A stretch of DNA of 64,000 nucleotides, taken from assembly GCA_021200475.1 (NCBI GenBank), contig JAJQGP010000018.1:1-64000 (forward strand). Reading direction: 5' to 3'. This DNA is from Lachnospiraceae bacterium. GTDB taxonomy: Bacteria > Bacillota > Clostridia > Lachnospirales > Lachnospiraceae. How positions within the stretch are numbered: the first letter of the stretch is position 1; every line of letters starts with the position of its first letter. The notes under the pieces are model-generated. The model had not been told where the DNA came from. It made no database searches and was given only the letters and a program-made list of their open reading frames with translations. Shown piece by piece: positions 8,504-18,579 of the stretch. The translations under genes and the position numbers were made by a program.

Positions 8504-9786
8504 ATGAGTCAATGGAAAGGTATCCGCAGAATATTCGGTCTGCTGGCAATGGTTTTTGTATCGTCACATGTATGGGGCTTCCTCTGAACGCCAGTGCTTC
8601 CGCTTCTTCGGACAGCGCGTCTTCTTCGATACCGAAGGTAACGATCAAGGAATGCTCCAGTGTGAGCTACAATACGATTATGCTCTGTATCGAGCAGCCG
8701 TCGACCAGCTACACGATCCAGGTTTATCGGGCGACGTCTTCAACGGGGACTTACAAATTGGTCGATTCGATTAAGTGCAGCAGTTGGATAACTTATAATG
8801 GGATCACTTATACGACCGGTACAAAGGGTAAGATTACCTGCATAAAGGACAGCGGGGATTATTATCTGTATAATACGTCTCTTTCTTTTAATAAGCGATA
8901 CTATTATCGGATTCGTCTGGTAAATGCATCCGGAACGAAAGGGGCGTTTTCAAAAAAAGCGGCAGCTACCACGAAGCTGGAACAGGTTTCCCTTGCGAGC
9001 TGCTATGCGAAGTCCTCTACATCTGTTTACCTGAAATGGGCTCAGACAGATGGCGCGCAGGGGTATTATATTTACCGGAAGGAAGCGGGTGGTTCCATGA
9101 AACAGATCGCGACGGTGTCTGGTGGTTCTACTCTTACTTATACGGATAATTCCGTACAGGCAAATAAAAAATATTATTATCGGGTTCGCGCGTATCGGAA
9201 ATCCGGTTCTACAGTGAAGACCGGAAAGGTCAGCGACTATCTCAAGGTGTCAACTGGCTCACCGACGGTTTCAGGGAGCTACAGTACGGGCTCTGTCTAC
9301 GGTCCGTCGCTGAGTACGTCACAGCTTCTGGAGGTTCGCCGCGTCGTACAGGCATTTAAGGATAATTATATAAAAAGCAGTATGAGTGATTATCAGAAAG
9401 TGCTTACGGCTTACAATTATATCCGCTATAATTGCAGTTATGCATGGGCGGGCTGGCAGTACAATGGCGCCAATACTGCATGGGGCTCCCTGGTTTACGG
9501 TGAGGCGCAGTGTTCCGGTTTCGCACGTGGCATGAAGGCGCTCTGTGACGGAATTGGCATTTCGTGTTATTATGTACATGCAAACTCCAGTTCAGCAAAT
9601 CCGAGTCATCAGTGGAATGAAGTGTGTGTGGATGGGAAATGGTATATTCTGGACGCACAGGGCGGTTTTTTCCTGGTGAGTGCGAATACGTATAAAAGCT
9701 ATACCGGAATGGACTGGGATACATCGGGACTTCCGACCTGCGGCAGTGATCACGCACAGGGCGGATTTACCGGGTCAATTATGTAA
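8504..9786 (+). pseudogene. Secreted fibronectin-like / transglutaminase-like protein with frameshift in the signal peptide
   Basis: The ATG at 8504 follows GGGAGG and encodes a signal-peptide start (MSQWKGIRRIFGLLAMVFV) but hits TGA at 8585. The rest of the protein continues in the -1 frame from about 8575 (LPLNASASA) to 9786. One extra G in the GGGG tract at 8574-8577 would restore one frame and give a good signal peptide with an Ala-X-Ala cleavage site. The rest, about 400 residues, has two fibronectin-type-III-like beta-sandwiches and a C-terminal transglutaminase-like cysteine peptidase fold: Cys in GEAQCSGFARGM, His in SHQWNEVCVDGKWY and Asp in YILDAQGG. It is probably a cell-wall or surface enzyme. 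The lesion may be a sequencing error or true decay. Confidence 0.75.
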
Positions 9787-9827
9787 AATCAGACTGCAAG
9801 AACTAAAGCAACAGAAGGTGGATTTTA

Positions 9828-11227
9828 ATGAAGAAAAAAAATACGGCTTCCCGCAATGAACAAATGCTGAACGATCCGGTAGAGAAGGTGATTCCAAGGC
9901 TGGCGGTGCCGACGATCATATCCATGCTGATCACGTCGATTTACAATATGGCGGATACTTTTTTGTGAGTCAGCTCGGCACGTCCGCGTCTGGCGCGGTG
10001 GGGATTGTTTATTCCGCGATGGCGATGATTCAGGCGCTTGCGTTTACGATCGGTATGGGAGCGGGAAATAACATCTCCCGGCTGCTTGGCGCGGGCAAAG
10101 AGGAGGAGGCGAAATGGTTCGCTTCGGTCGCCTGGTTCACAGGCTTTGCTCTGGGCTGTATCGTTTCGCTGCTCAGTGTGACACAGATGCACCGGATCAT
10201 TATGCTGCTTGGTTCTACGGAGACGATTGCTCCCTATGCGGAGGATTACGCACAGTTTATTTTTCTGGCGGCGCCGTTTATGATGTGCTCTTTCATTATG
10301 AATAATATGCTTCGTTTTCAGGGGCTTGCGACATATTCTATGGTGGGCATCACAACCGGCGGGATTCTGAATATGGTGCTTGACCCGATTCTGATTTTCG
10401 GACTGGGAATGGGGACGGCAGGAGCCGGGATTGCGACGGGATTTTCCCAGTTTGTCAGCTTCTGTATTTTATTGTTTATGTGTAACACGCACAAAGACGC
10501 GATCCACATCACACCGCGCAATTTCAAACCGTCGCTGCAGATGTACGGGAAAATTCTTTATACGGGATCTCCTTCTCTTGCAAGGCAGGGCATTGCCAGC
10601 ATCTCTTCTGTGATGCTGAATTCCATTGCCGGACAGTACGGGGACGCGGCGGTGGCGGCGATGTCGATTGTGTCGCGCTTTACAATGTTTATTAATTCGG
10701 TGATTATCGGCTTCGGGCAGGGCTTTCAGCCGGTCTGTGCATTCAATTTCGGCGCAAAAAAATACGATCGTGTGAAAACGTCGTTCTGGTTCTGTGTGAA
10801 AGTGATGACGGTCATGCTGCTTGTGCTGTGCGGGATTTCCATGCTGTTTTCCGGTCACATCATCGCGCTCTTTCGCAGAGACGACGCCGAGGTGATCGCG
10901 ATTGGTACATTCGCGCTTCGCGCCCAGCTTGTTACGATGTCGCTTTGGGGTTATTATACGATGTGTAATATGTTTTCCCAGTCGATTGGCTATGGAGGGC
11001 GTTCTTCTATCATTTCCTGCGCGCGTCAGGGGCTTTTCCTGATTCCTGTGCTGGCTGTGCTGCCGCGTATTTTCGGACTGCGCGGTCTGCAGCTTGCCCA
11101 GCCGTTGTCAGATATTCTTGCCTTTCTGCTCGCGTATGTACTGACAAGCCGGATTTTGAAAGAACTGGATGACATGGCACATGACATAGGAACAGATCCG
11201 GGAGATTCCGGAGGTGTGCGCGGATGA
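9828..11227 (+). pseudogene. MATE family multidrug/metabolite exporter, frameshifted near the N-terminus
   Basis: The ATG at 9828 begins MKKKNTASRNEQML and DPVEKVIPRLAVPTII, the normal MATE N-terminus, and reaches NMADTF before a TGA at 9966. The rest (VSQLGTSASGAVGIV onward, 420 codons) continues in another frame to 11227. The intact sequence would be NMADTFFVSQLG; this needs seven T in a row where the window has six (9959-9964). MATE proteins have 12 helices and expel drugs or metabolites with Na+ or H+. The downstream frame alone lacks helix 1, so it is probably not functional unless the missing base is an assembly error. Confidence 0.8.
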
Positions 11228-11246
11228 TTCGGACGGATGTAAAAGA

Positions 11247-11345
11247 GAATCCCGCTTTGCGGGATTCCCGCGCTGCTGCGCGTCTGCGCCAGCAGACATC
11301 TTCCTCTGGCGCGGCATATGCCATCCCCCGCTCTTATGAGCGGGG
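11247..11345. terminator. Hairpins between convergent genes
   Basis: Two perfect hairpins lie between the MATE gene and the oppositely oriented esterase gene: GAATCCCGC/GCGGGATTC at 11247-11267 with a TTT loop, and CCCCGCTC/GAGCGGGG at 11326-11345 with a TTAT loop. Neither has a long T tract, so they may act as bidirectional terminators or as repeat-type palindromes. Confidence 0.5.
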
Positions 11346-11373
11346 AGAGTGGATCATTCAGGAAACTGTTTAT

Positions 11374-12885
11374 TTAATGCTGTATCTGCGCGTCTCCCTT
11401 TGCCATGGCGGCAAAAATCTGCCCGGTCAGGGGCTGCAGTGCCTGGATCAGGGCGTGATCGTGGTTCGGAACGACGTGGCAGTCTGTTCCCAAAAGCATA
11501 GTGTTTTCTGTCTCGGCTGTACTTTCAGACCAGCCCGGGTTCCCGGTTCTGGCGAAGGAGAGCACCGCCTGGAAAATGGTTTTTTCCAGTTCCTTTGCAC
11601 CGTCAAAATCGCAGACAGGCACGAGGCTGGTGTTGTGGAAGACAAAGGGAATATCGGCACAGTGCCACGGAGTGCGCCCGCCTTCGAGCGGAAAATCCTG
11701 TTCAAAAAGATAGCTGTAGATGGCGCCGCCAGCTTTGGCCCGCTCCTGGATATACTGGATTGTAGGCGCGCGAAAAACGGTATCTACCAAAGCGATCTGT
11801 GCGGCATCGCGGTGAGAATAAGCGGCTTTAAAAAGCGGACGCAGCTGGTCGGCAGCTTCTTTTCCGAAGAGTTCTTCCGGTGTCATGGAAGAAAGGGAGT
11901 CGGAAAATCCCTGGAATTCGGAGAAGACCGTCCCGACAAGCAGAGGAATATTTGAAGTTTCCGGACGGAATCCCGAGCCGTTTGTGAGTGGGTCGCCCAG
12001 ATAGAATTCATTTGGATGAGGCGCAGTGCCGACGTTTACGCCTTCCTTTTTGAGAGCAGGACTGACTTTATTGTACGCGGCGGCCAGATGCGCGTAAGGA
12101 ACGGTTTCCAACTCGGCTGTGGTGGAAATTCCCAGCTCCGCCATAACCGCTTCCGCACATTTGCGTCCGCTTCCCTTGCAATCAGCTAATGTATCACCAA
12201 TTACGCCACTCATAATGAAACCACGCTGGAATAAACCGTCCGCAGCCGGGCTCTGCATCAGAGTAGTGATCTTGGCGCCTCCACCGGATTGGCCGAATAC
12301 GGTCACACAATCCGGATCGCCGCCGAATGCGGCAATATTTTCATGCACCCATTTCAGGGCAAGGATGATATCATCGCCGCCCACATTTCCGGAATTTGCA
12401 TATTCATCCCCGAAATCAGACAGGTCGAAGTAGCCGAGGATATTCAGTCGGTGGTTGATCGAAACCACCACACAGTCGCCAAGTCTGGCCATGTTTTCCC
12501 CTTCATAGGCAATGTGTTCAATCGCGGAGCCGGCAAAATAACCGCCGCCGTGCAGCCAGACCAGAACCGGACGTCTGGCATCATCACAGGCAGGTGTCCA
12601 CACATTCAGATTCAGACAATCCTCATCCTGAATCCAGTACCGGTGCGGGACAAGCAGCTCGCCTGTGGGTTTTTCCTGTTCCATCAGAGGACACACACAG
12701 CCAAAGCTGGTAGCGTCCAGCGCGCTTTCCCAGGCAGGCATGGGCTCTGGTGCGTGGAATCGGCGTGCCCTGCCATAGGGAATGCCTTTAAAAATATCAA
12801 GACCGTTGTAATGGAAACCGCGTACCGGACCGGAAACGGTTTCTGCCAGCGGGGAGCTGGCTGTGCAATAAAAGTGTTGATTCAT
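11374..12885 (-). CDS. Type B carboxylesterase (para-nitrobenzyl esterase-like)
   Basis: A 503-residue alpha/beta hydrolase. The oxyanion-hole region reads VLVWLHGGGYFAGS, the nucleophile elbow TVFGQSGGGAKI contains the catalytic serine (the family norm is GESAG), and the C-terminal catalytic histidine is likely the one in TPWHCADIPFVFHN. It lacks a signal peptide and is probably cytoplasmic, hydrolysing esters such as acetylated sugars or xenobiotics. The start is the ATG at 12885 (MNQHFYCTASS), which follows GGAGGC; an upstream in-frame extension has no ribosome site. It lies downstream of, and in the same direction as, the permuted GH3 gene. Confidence 0.88.
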   Translation of the reverse strand: MNQHFYCTASSPLAETVSGPVRGFHYNGLDIFKGIPYGRARRFHAPEPMPAWESALDATSFGCVCPLMEQEKPTGELLVPHRYWIQDEDCLNLNVWTPACDDARRPVLVWLHGGGYFAGSAIEHIAYEGENMARLGDCVVVSINHRLNILGYFDLSDFGDEYANSGNVGGDDIILALKWVHENIAAFGGDPDCVTVFGQSGGGAKITTLMQSPAADGLFQRGFIMSGVIGDTLADCKGSGRKCAEAVMAELGISTTAELETVPYAHLAAAYNKVSPALKKEGVNVGTAPHPNEFYLGDPLTNGSGFRPETSNIPLLVGTVFSEFQGFSDSLSSMTPEELFGKEAADQLRPLFKAAYSHRDAAQIALVDTVFRAPTIQYIQERAKAGGAIYSYLFEQDFPLEGGRTPWHCADIPFVFHNTSLVPVCDFDGAKELEKTIFQAVLSFARTGNPGWSESTAETENTMLLGTDCHVVPNHDHALIQALQPLTGQIFAAMAKGDAQIQH

Positions 12886-13006
12886 AGAAGCCTCCGTTTC
12901 TTTGCTGAAGTGCGGGCCGGATGCGGCATAAACCACAAAACTGCCTTCCCGGCCCAACGTGTAAAAGGAAATAAGGGGAAATTTGCTCCCCGTATCCGTA
13001 GAAAAC

Positions 13007-15926
13007 TTATTCGGGCTGTCTGGGATTGAACGCTTTTTCGAGGCGGATGACCGCTTTCCGGATGTTCAGTCCGTTTGCTCCGTAGTAGAATCGCATGTAG
13101 TGGTTGCTGCCTATCTGGAAACCAAGCTCCCGCTTTTCCTCAGCAACCCTGCCTTCCAGCCCCTGGAGGCTGATCGTCGTGTTCAGCCGGTTGTCTATGA
13201 AGATGGACAGGGAAAGCTGTGCAAGACTTCCCAGATCCGACTGCAGTTCCAGTGAAATGCTGTATAATCCCATTTTGTTCAGGGTGATGCCAAATGTCTC
13301 TGTTTCACCGGCCTTTGGATGGAACAGGGAACCATCGAGTACGATTGTCCCGGAAGCGTCCATGGAAAAATAGTCGAGGTCCGTCACAGCGTCCTGCTGA
13401 TCTGCCATTGCCTTTGCCGCTTCGCGCTCTTCTCCGGAAATCCGCCCGCATATTCTCTGCATTGCCGGACTATGTAAGAGGAAACGCAGGATGTTTTTGG
13501 CGTTGCGGACGAGCTGCCCGCGGGTGATCCTTCCGGATTTCAGCTGTTCGGACAGAAGCGCCAGATCCGGGTCGTTTTCGCTGGAGGGAACGCACATGTA
13601 CAGATCATTTTGCGCTGCAATCATGGGCGCCTTGACCGTTTTTGCGGATGGCTGGCCCGGCTCATTGGCTTCCGCCCACCAGTCTGTCATGACGATGCCG
13701 TCAAATCCCCATTCTTCACGGAGAATTTTTGTACAGAGGTCGTAGCTTCCCGCTGTCCACAGTCCATTGACCGGTCCATAGGTGGTCATAACGGAGCGCG
13801 CGCCGCCCTCTTTTACCGCGATCTCAAAGCCTTTCAGATAGATTTCACGCAGCGCCCGTTCAGAAAGGATTCCTTCTGCATTTCTGCGATGCCATTCCTG
13901 GTTGTTTGCGCAGAAATACTTAATGGTGGCGGAAACATCCCATTTCCGCATCGCCGTCACCTGGGCGGCCGCGATTTTTCCCGTCACATAGGGATCTTCG
14001 GAAATGTATTCGAAGTTTCTGCCATTCAGCGGATTTCGGTGAATGTTCATACCCGGTCCCAGCAGGGAATCAATCTGGTTCAGCCGCAGCTCCAGACCGG
14101 TCATCTCAAAAAGCTCTCCCACAAGCGCTTCATTGAACGTACATCCGAGCAGTGTCCCGTTCGGAAGGGAAAAAGCCTTCGTTCCACAGTCCATACGGAT
14201 TCCGGACGGGCCGTCTGAACAGCAGGCTGCGGGAATGCCCATGTTCTGGAGCCGGTCTGTGACACCTCCAAACGCAGCCGCGGTACCGGGCGTCACCTTC
14301 GCGCTGCACATTCCTTCTCCCAAAAACATCTGCAGCAGGTCTTCGTCGTTCAGCTGTGCTGCAAACTGATCCAGAGAAATCTTCCCATCAAGAACATCCA
14401 CAAGCTGGTATCCCTGGTCTCCTGTACAGGGGGAGATTGCTTTCTTCGCAGAGGTCCTCTTCCGGGAATGCAGGTTCTACAGGTACAGGCTCGAAACCGA
14501 TCTGGTAAGGATTTTCCGCCGGGCTCTGTCCTGCTGCTGCCGCCGTCGGTTCGGAGCTGCCAGCCGTTTCCTGCTGACATTCGTTCACAGAAAGAGGACT
14601 GTCCGATATCGGACGCATTCTCTGAAAAGACTCCACAGGCGCATAGGCTCTGGAGAGCTGCTCGGCCACTTCGAATTCCATGAAACGGCTCCCGGCAAAG
14701 CGGGCACTCCGCACGTCCGTACCGATGTAAAACTGATAGCTGCCTTCCTCGATCACATAGCAGAAGGGATGCCCTGTGCACCCGCTGTCGTCGTAGGAGG
14801 CAAGCTCCCGCTTCGGGACAGAAAAGCAGAGTTTTTGCGTTTCGCCGGGCGCGAGCTCTTTTGTTTTTGCAAAGGCTACGAGAGTGCGCGCCGGGTTGCC
14901 GAGCTTTCCCTGCGGTTTTTCAACGTATACCTGAACCACTTCCCTGCCCGGAAAGGTTCCGGTGTTTTTGACCACGGCTTCCAGAAGGATGGCGTCTGAG
15001 GCGGCAGAGCCGTCGGATGCAGTACACGAATCCTGTGCGGAACCGTCAGGCTGGCCTGCCACGCCGGTGAGCTGACCGTCTACGGAAAATTCCGTGTACG
15101 AGCGCCCGTATCCGAACGGGTACAGGACTTTTTCTCTGGCAAATGTCTCGAAGTAACGGTAGCCTACATAGATATCTTCCGAGTAGTAGTTTTTCGCTTC
15201 ATTCCCGAAATATTGCGTAGAAGGATAATCGGCAATATCCCAGGCGATCGTGTCAGTCAGCTTGCCGCAGGGCGCGGTTTTTCCGGTCAGAACATCGAGT
15301 ACGCCGTTTCCGCCCTCCTGGCCGCCCTGCCAGACATAGAGTACCGCCTGCGGATGATATTCTTTCACCCATTTCATATCAATGATATTTCCGACATTCA
15401 GAAGAACCGCAGTCCGGTCCGAAGCTTCGCAGACGCGCCGGATCAGTTCTTTTTCTTCCCCCGTAAGTTCATAACTGCCTTCCTCCGGCTTGTTGTCCTG
15501 ATCTTCTCCGGCTGTTCTTCCGATGATGATCAGGGAAAGATCGGAACGCGCGGCTGCTTCGAGCATTTCATCGGTTATCGGCATTTCTTTCTGAGACCAT
15601 GGTACCTGTCCCCAGCCTTTGCCTTCGTCGTAAGGATGCTCCTGAATCCAGGCTTCATAAATATCCAGCAGCTTCTGATCCAGTGAAAGTGTTTCGCAGT
15701 TTTTCAGTGCATCCAGGATGCCGACGGTGTAATGGGTATTGACCATGCCTCCGGATCCGAGACCGCTTTTGTAATAGTGAAACGCCATGCGGCCATATAC
15801 TGCTACTTTTCCCCCCCTGCGGACCGGCAGCGCGTTTCCCTCGTTTTCCAGAAGCACACATCCTTCAGCCACGGCTTTTCTGGCAAGGCTTTTATACCTG
15901 TCCATGTCCATCTGATAGGAATTCAT
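13007..15926 (-). pseudogene. GH3 beta-glucosidase with swapped domain order, split by a frameshift
   Basis: Read leftward, the first half (15926 to about 14425) carries the GH3 C-terminal alpha/beta sandwich (CVLLENEGNALPV, DLSLIIIGRTAGED) and a fibronectin-like part (PFGYGRSYTEF). The second half (about 14425 to 13007) carries the GH3 TIM barrel (CSDGPSGIRMD, GPGMNIHRNPLNGRNFEY, IVMTDWWAEAN with the nucleophile Asp). This C-then-N order is known in some GH3 enzymes of rumen Clostridia. The first frame ends in an unrelated tail at 14388, while the second is open upstream of its GTG at 14401, so both belong to one gene of about 970 codons with a 1-base loss or 2-base change near 14421-14430. 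It is probably an intracellular glycosidase. Confidence 0.8.
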
Positions 15927-16044
15927 AAAACTCCCTCCTTCTGTTCTGAATAGTTATAGTTTTTATACGTAACTGTAAAGATAGGAACAGCAACGTTGGG
16001 TGTAATCATAACAGATACTTTAAAAATTGAAAAGACCAAAAATG

Positions 16045-16077
16045 GGGACTGTTAAAAAAGGAGCCATATGATAAAAT
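16045..16077 (+). promoter_or_regulatory. Bipartite promoter-like motif, copy 2
   Basis: GGGACTGTTAAA-N9-ATATGATAAAAT, the same as at 8426-8458, here upstream of the JetD-like remnant. The intervening nine bases differ between copies. Confidence 0.4.
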
Positions 16078-16131
16078 GGGTTATTATGAAAGACGCAGTG
16101 ATAACAATGTCATCGAAAAAGGATGGTGGCA

Positions 16132-16696
16132 ATGAATTGTCTGAGCGATATCGATTATGTCTATCTGGATCAGTCTGTTCTGAAACCTTACGATATTTCC
16201 GGCTTTCAGAAGAGGTATGCGGTGCAGATGAAGGGAAAAGACGATTGAGAACAAAGCTTCTTATCAGCGGATGAGATGCTCAGACCGGGCATTGTTTTAT
16301 CTTGGAGGATTTGCAGGCAGGGCGTAGCTCCGGTTTCTGAAAAAGGTGATTCAGGATAATCCGCAATGCTCTTATTATCATTTTGGGGACATTGATGTGG
16401 GCGGCTTTCTGATTCACCGGCATTTGTGCAGGGCACTCTCGTGGAAGTTTGAACTGTACTGTATGAGAATTCGCCAGCTCAGGGATGAGCGGTTTGGTTC
16501 ATGCCTGAAAGCGCTTACGGAGAATGAACGGAGCCGGATGAAGACGCTCTGTGGCGAGGAGGCTTACCGCCCGGTTCTTGCATATATGAAGGAAAAGGGA
16601 GTAAAGCTGGAGCAGGAGATTGTGAGCTATTACTGCGCGGCGGAGGAAACGGACAGGAAAGAATTAAGTAACGATTTAAAGGAGGATGCGGTAAAA
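16132..16696 (+). pseudogene. JetD-like (DUF2220, Wadjet system) toprim fragment, degraded
   Basis: Conceptual translation across two frames gives the conserved core of the DUF2220/JetD C-terminal domain: TIENKASY, then ALFYLGGFAG, then YYHFGDIDVGGFLIHRHLCR. These match the Glu-Asn, Gly-Gly-Phe and Gly-Asp-Ile-Asp motifs of that toprim-like nuclease. A frameshift near 16240 and an in-frame TAG near 16325 break it, and the N-terminal part is missing. From 16346 the frame runs without a stop into the YfcE-type gene. No jetA, jetB or jetC is seen nearby. It looks like a leftover of an anti-plasmid defence locus. Confidence 0.65.
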
Positions 16697-17242
16697 ATGA
16701 AATACATGATTGCATCGGATGTTCATGGTTCTGCCTGGTATTGCAAAGAAATGCTTGCCGCTTTTGAGAGGGAGCAGGCGGACCGGTTGCTGCTGCTTGG
16801 CGACCTTTTGTACCATGGACCGCGGAATGATCTGCCGGTCGGATACGCGCCCAAAGAGGTCATTTCCATGCTGAACGCACACAGGCAGCAGATTTTCTGT
16901 GTCCGGGGCAACTGTGACGCAGAAGTTGACCAGATGGTGCTGGGTTTTCCGATTATGGCGGACTATGCGTTATTAGCTGTGGGGGATCGGCTGATGTATG
17001 TTACGCATGGGCACATATTCAGTATTTCCTCACCGCCGCCGCTGCAGCTGGGCGATATCCTGCTGCACGGACATACGCATATCCCGGCGTGGGAAGTGTT
17101 TGGGGAGGACAATTTATATCTGAATCCGGGTTCGGTTGCTCTTCCCAAAGAGGGGAGTGTGCGCGGGTATATGATACTGGATGGAAAAAACGTTCTGTGG
17201 AAAGAACTGAATGGGACGGTTTATCATTCGATGTGCCTGTAA
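16697..17242 (+). CDS. yfcE: YfcE-type phosphodiesterase (calcineurin-like)
   Basis: A 181-residue metallophosphoesterase. Metal-binding motifs are in order: ASDVHGS, LLGDLLYHGPR, VRGNCDAEVD, THGHIF and LLHGHTHIP. The HGP insertion after the second motif is typical of YfcE, which hydrolyses phosphodiesters in vitro. The start is the ATG at 16697 after GGAGG at 16681; the longer open frame upstream encodes the unrelated JetD remnant. It probably uses Mn2+ or another divalent metal; the physiological substrate is not known. Confidence 0.88.
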   Translation: MKYMIASDVHGSAWYCKEMLAAFEREQADRLLLLGDLLYHGPRNDLPVGYAPKEVISMLNAHRQQIFCVRGNCDAEVDQMVLGFPIMADYALLAVGDRLMYVTHGHIFSISSPPPLQLGDILLHGHTHIPAWEVFGEDNLYLNPGSVALPKEGSVRGYMILDGKNVLWKELNGTVYHSMCL

Positions 17243-17290
17243 AGGCAGAATGCTGTTGTTTCGAAAAATACAATATAGGAGAGGACAAAA

Positions 17291-17533
17291 ATGAGTTTAA
17301 TTATTGGACTGGTAATTGGCGGCCTGGCCGGATGGATTGCCGGGAAGATTATGAATAACGAGGGCGGAATTCTGCGGAATATTGTTCTTGGTATTGTAGG
17401 CGGTGTTGTTGGGAATGCGGTGCTTGGCCTGATTGGAATTTACGGGAGCGGCTTCATAGGGAGTATTATCGTTAGTGTGATCGGTTCCTGTATTGTTATC
17501 TGGCTGGTGAATAAAATCGCAGGAAGAAGATAG
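17291..17533 (+). CDS. GlsB/YeaQ/YmgE family small membrane protein
   Basis: An 80-residue, Gly-rich protein with three hydrophobic segments. It begins SLIIGLVIGGLAGWIAGKIM, then has a Gly-Gly helix (LGIVGGVVGNAVLGLIG) and a final helix before the tail NKIAGRR. This is the pattern of the transglycosylase-associated/GlsB family, linked to envelope stress in other bacteria. AGGAGA precedes the ATG. It may be expressed with the PAP2 gene 11 bases downstream. Confidence 0.85.
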   Translation: MSLIIGLVIGGLAGWIAGKIMNNEGGILRNIVLGIVGGVVGNAVLGLIGIYGSGFIGSIIVSVIGSCIVIWLVNKIAGRR

Positions 17534-17544
17534 TTGAGGAAAGG

Positions 17545-18075
17545 GTGAGATATTTGTCTGCTATGGAAGGGAATATCCTGCTTTTTATTCAGAATAATAT
17601 TCGGAATCCGATTTTAGATCCGGTTTTTAAGACAATCACACATCTGGGAGACGGCGGGATTTTCTGGATTATTCTGACGGTTTTCCTGCTTTGCTTTCGA
17701 AAAACAAGAAGAGCGGGTGTTTACTCTGCGTGTGCGCTCTTGGGGTCGCTTCTGGTCAACAATCTGATTCTGAAAAACCTGGTGAACCGTACGCGTCCCT
17801 ATGAGATGATTGACGGGCTTGTCTGCCTGGTTTCGCCTGCAAAGGATGCATCGTTCCCGTCCGGGCATACCGGTGCAAGTTTTGCTTCGGCGGTCGCAAT
17901 TTACCGGCAGGTTCCGAAACGCTATGGTGTGCTGCTGCTGATACTGGCTGCGCTGATTGCTTTTTCCAGGCTGTATGTGGGCATTCATTATCCGACGGAT
18001 GTGCTGGGCGGACTGGTGACGGGGGTTGCGCTGGGAATGCTAACGAATTTTGTGGGAGGGAAAATCCGGACCTGA
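17545..18075 (+). CDS. PAP2-type membrane phosphatase
   Basis: A protein of up to 176 residues with the three phosphatase motifs: KNLVNRTRP, SFPSGHTGA and SRLYVGIHYPTDVLGG, with membrane helices between them. Members remove phosphate from undecaprenyl pyrophosphate or other lipid phosphates at the outer membrane face. The start is uncertain: GTG at 17545, TTG at 17554 and ATG at 17563 are all in frame; the purine tract GAGGAAAGGG just upstream fits the first two better. Followed by the promoter of the ATP synthase operon. Confidence 0.88.
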   Translation: MRYLSAMEGNILLFIQNNIRNPILDPVFKTITHLGDGGIFWIILTVFLLCFRKTRRAGVYSACALLGSLLVNNLILKNLVNRTRPYEMIDGLVCLVSPAKDASFPSGHTGASFASAVAIYRQVPKRYGVLLLILAALIAFSRLYVGIHYPTDVLGGLVTGVALGMLTNFVGGKIRT

Positions 18076-18193
18076 CTTTTACCGTGACACGCTTTGAAAC
18101 AAGACAGTTATTTACAGATTGCTTTCTGTTCAGAATGATTTGATTTGTTTTCATCCTGTTCACTATGTTAATAATTTATTTATCAGAATCTAC

Positions 18194-18222
18194 TTGCGAA
18201 CGGATACAAAAATTGGTAGAAT
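18194..18222 (+). promoter_or_regulatory. Predicted sigma-A promoter of the ATP synthase operon
   Basis: TTGCGA at 18194-18199 and TAGAAT at 18217-18222, spaced by 17 bases, 52 bases before the first gene of the operon. Confidence 0.6.
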
Positions 18223-18273
18223 AAACCCGGTTTCGTTAATTTCACATGTGATTGTAGAAATGGAGCGAATACA

Positions 18274-18540
18274 ATGAAAAAAGGTGCGGATATTTTAAAA
18301 AATATAACGCTTCTTGGCCAGTTTGGATTGTCGCTTATTACACCGCTCCTGCTGTGCCTGGCGGCCTGCTGGTGGCTGACGGCTCATACGGGAATCGGAA
18401 GCTGGCTTTATATCGTCGGCTTCTTCTTTGGCCTGGGCGGCAGCGGTATGTTTGCGTATAAGTTTTATCTCTCTGTGATAAAAAAAGAGGAAAAGGACAA
18501 AACTGGTAACGGGAAAATATCATTTAATAAACATCTGTAG
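18274..18540 (+). CDS. AtpZ/AtpI-family protein, ATP synthase operon
   Basis: An 88-residue protein with two transmembrane helices (around LLCLAACWWLTA and YIVGFFFGLGGSGMFAY) and a charged tail. Small two-helix proteins of this kind open ATP synthase operons and are thought to help c-ring or Mg2+-dependent assembly. The assignment rests on topology, size and position as the first gene of the operon. Confidence 0.75.
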   Translation: MKKGADILKNITLLGQFGLSLITPLLLCLAACWWLTAHTGIGSWLYIVGFFFGLGGSGMFAYKFYLSVIKKEEKDKTGNGKISFNKHL

Positions 18541-18579
18541 AGATGTTTGGGAAATGTGTGCAACGCAAGGAGGCCGGAG

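Noticed and set aside
11224..13029. Plus-strand open frames opposite the esterase
   Set aside because: They are antisense to a gene with clear alpha/beta hydrolase motifs and have no family features of their own.
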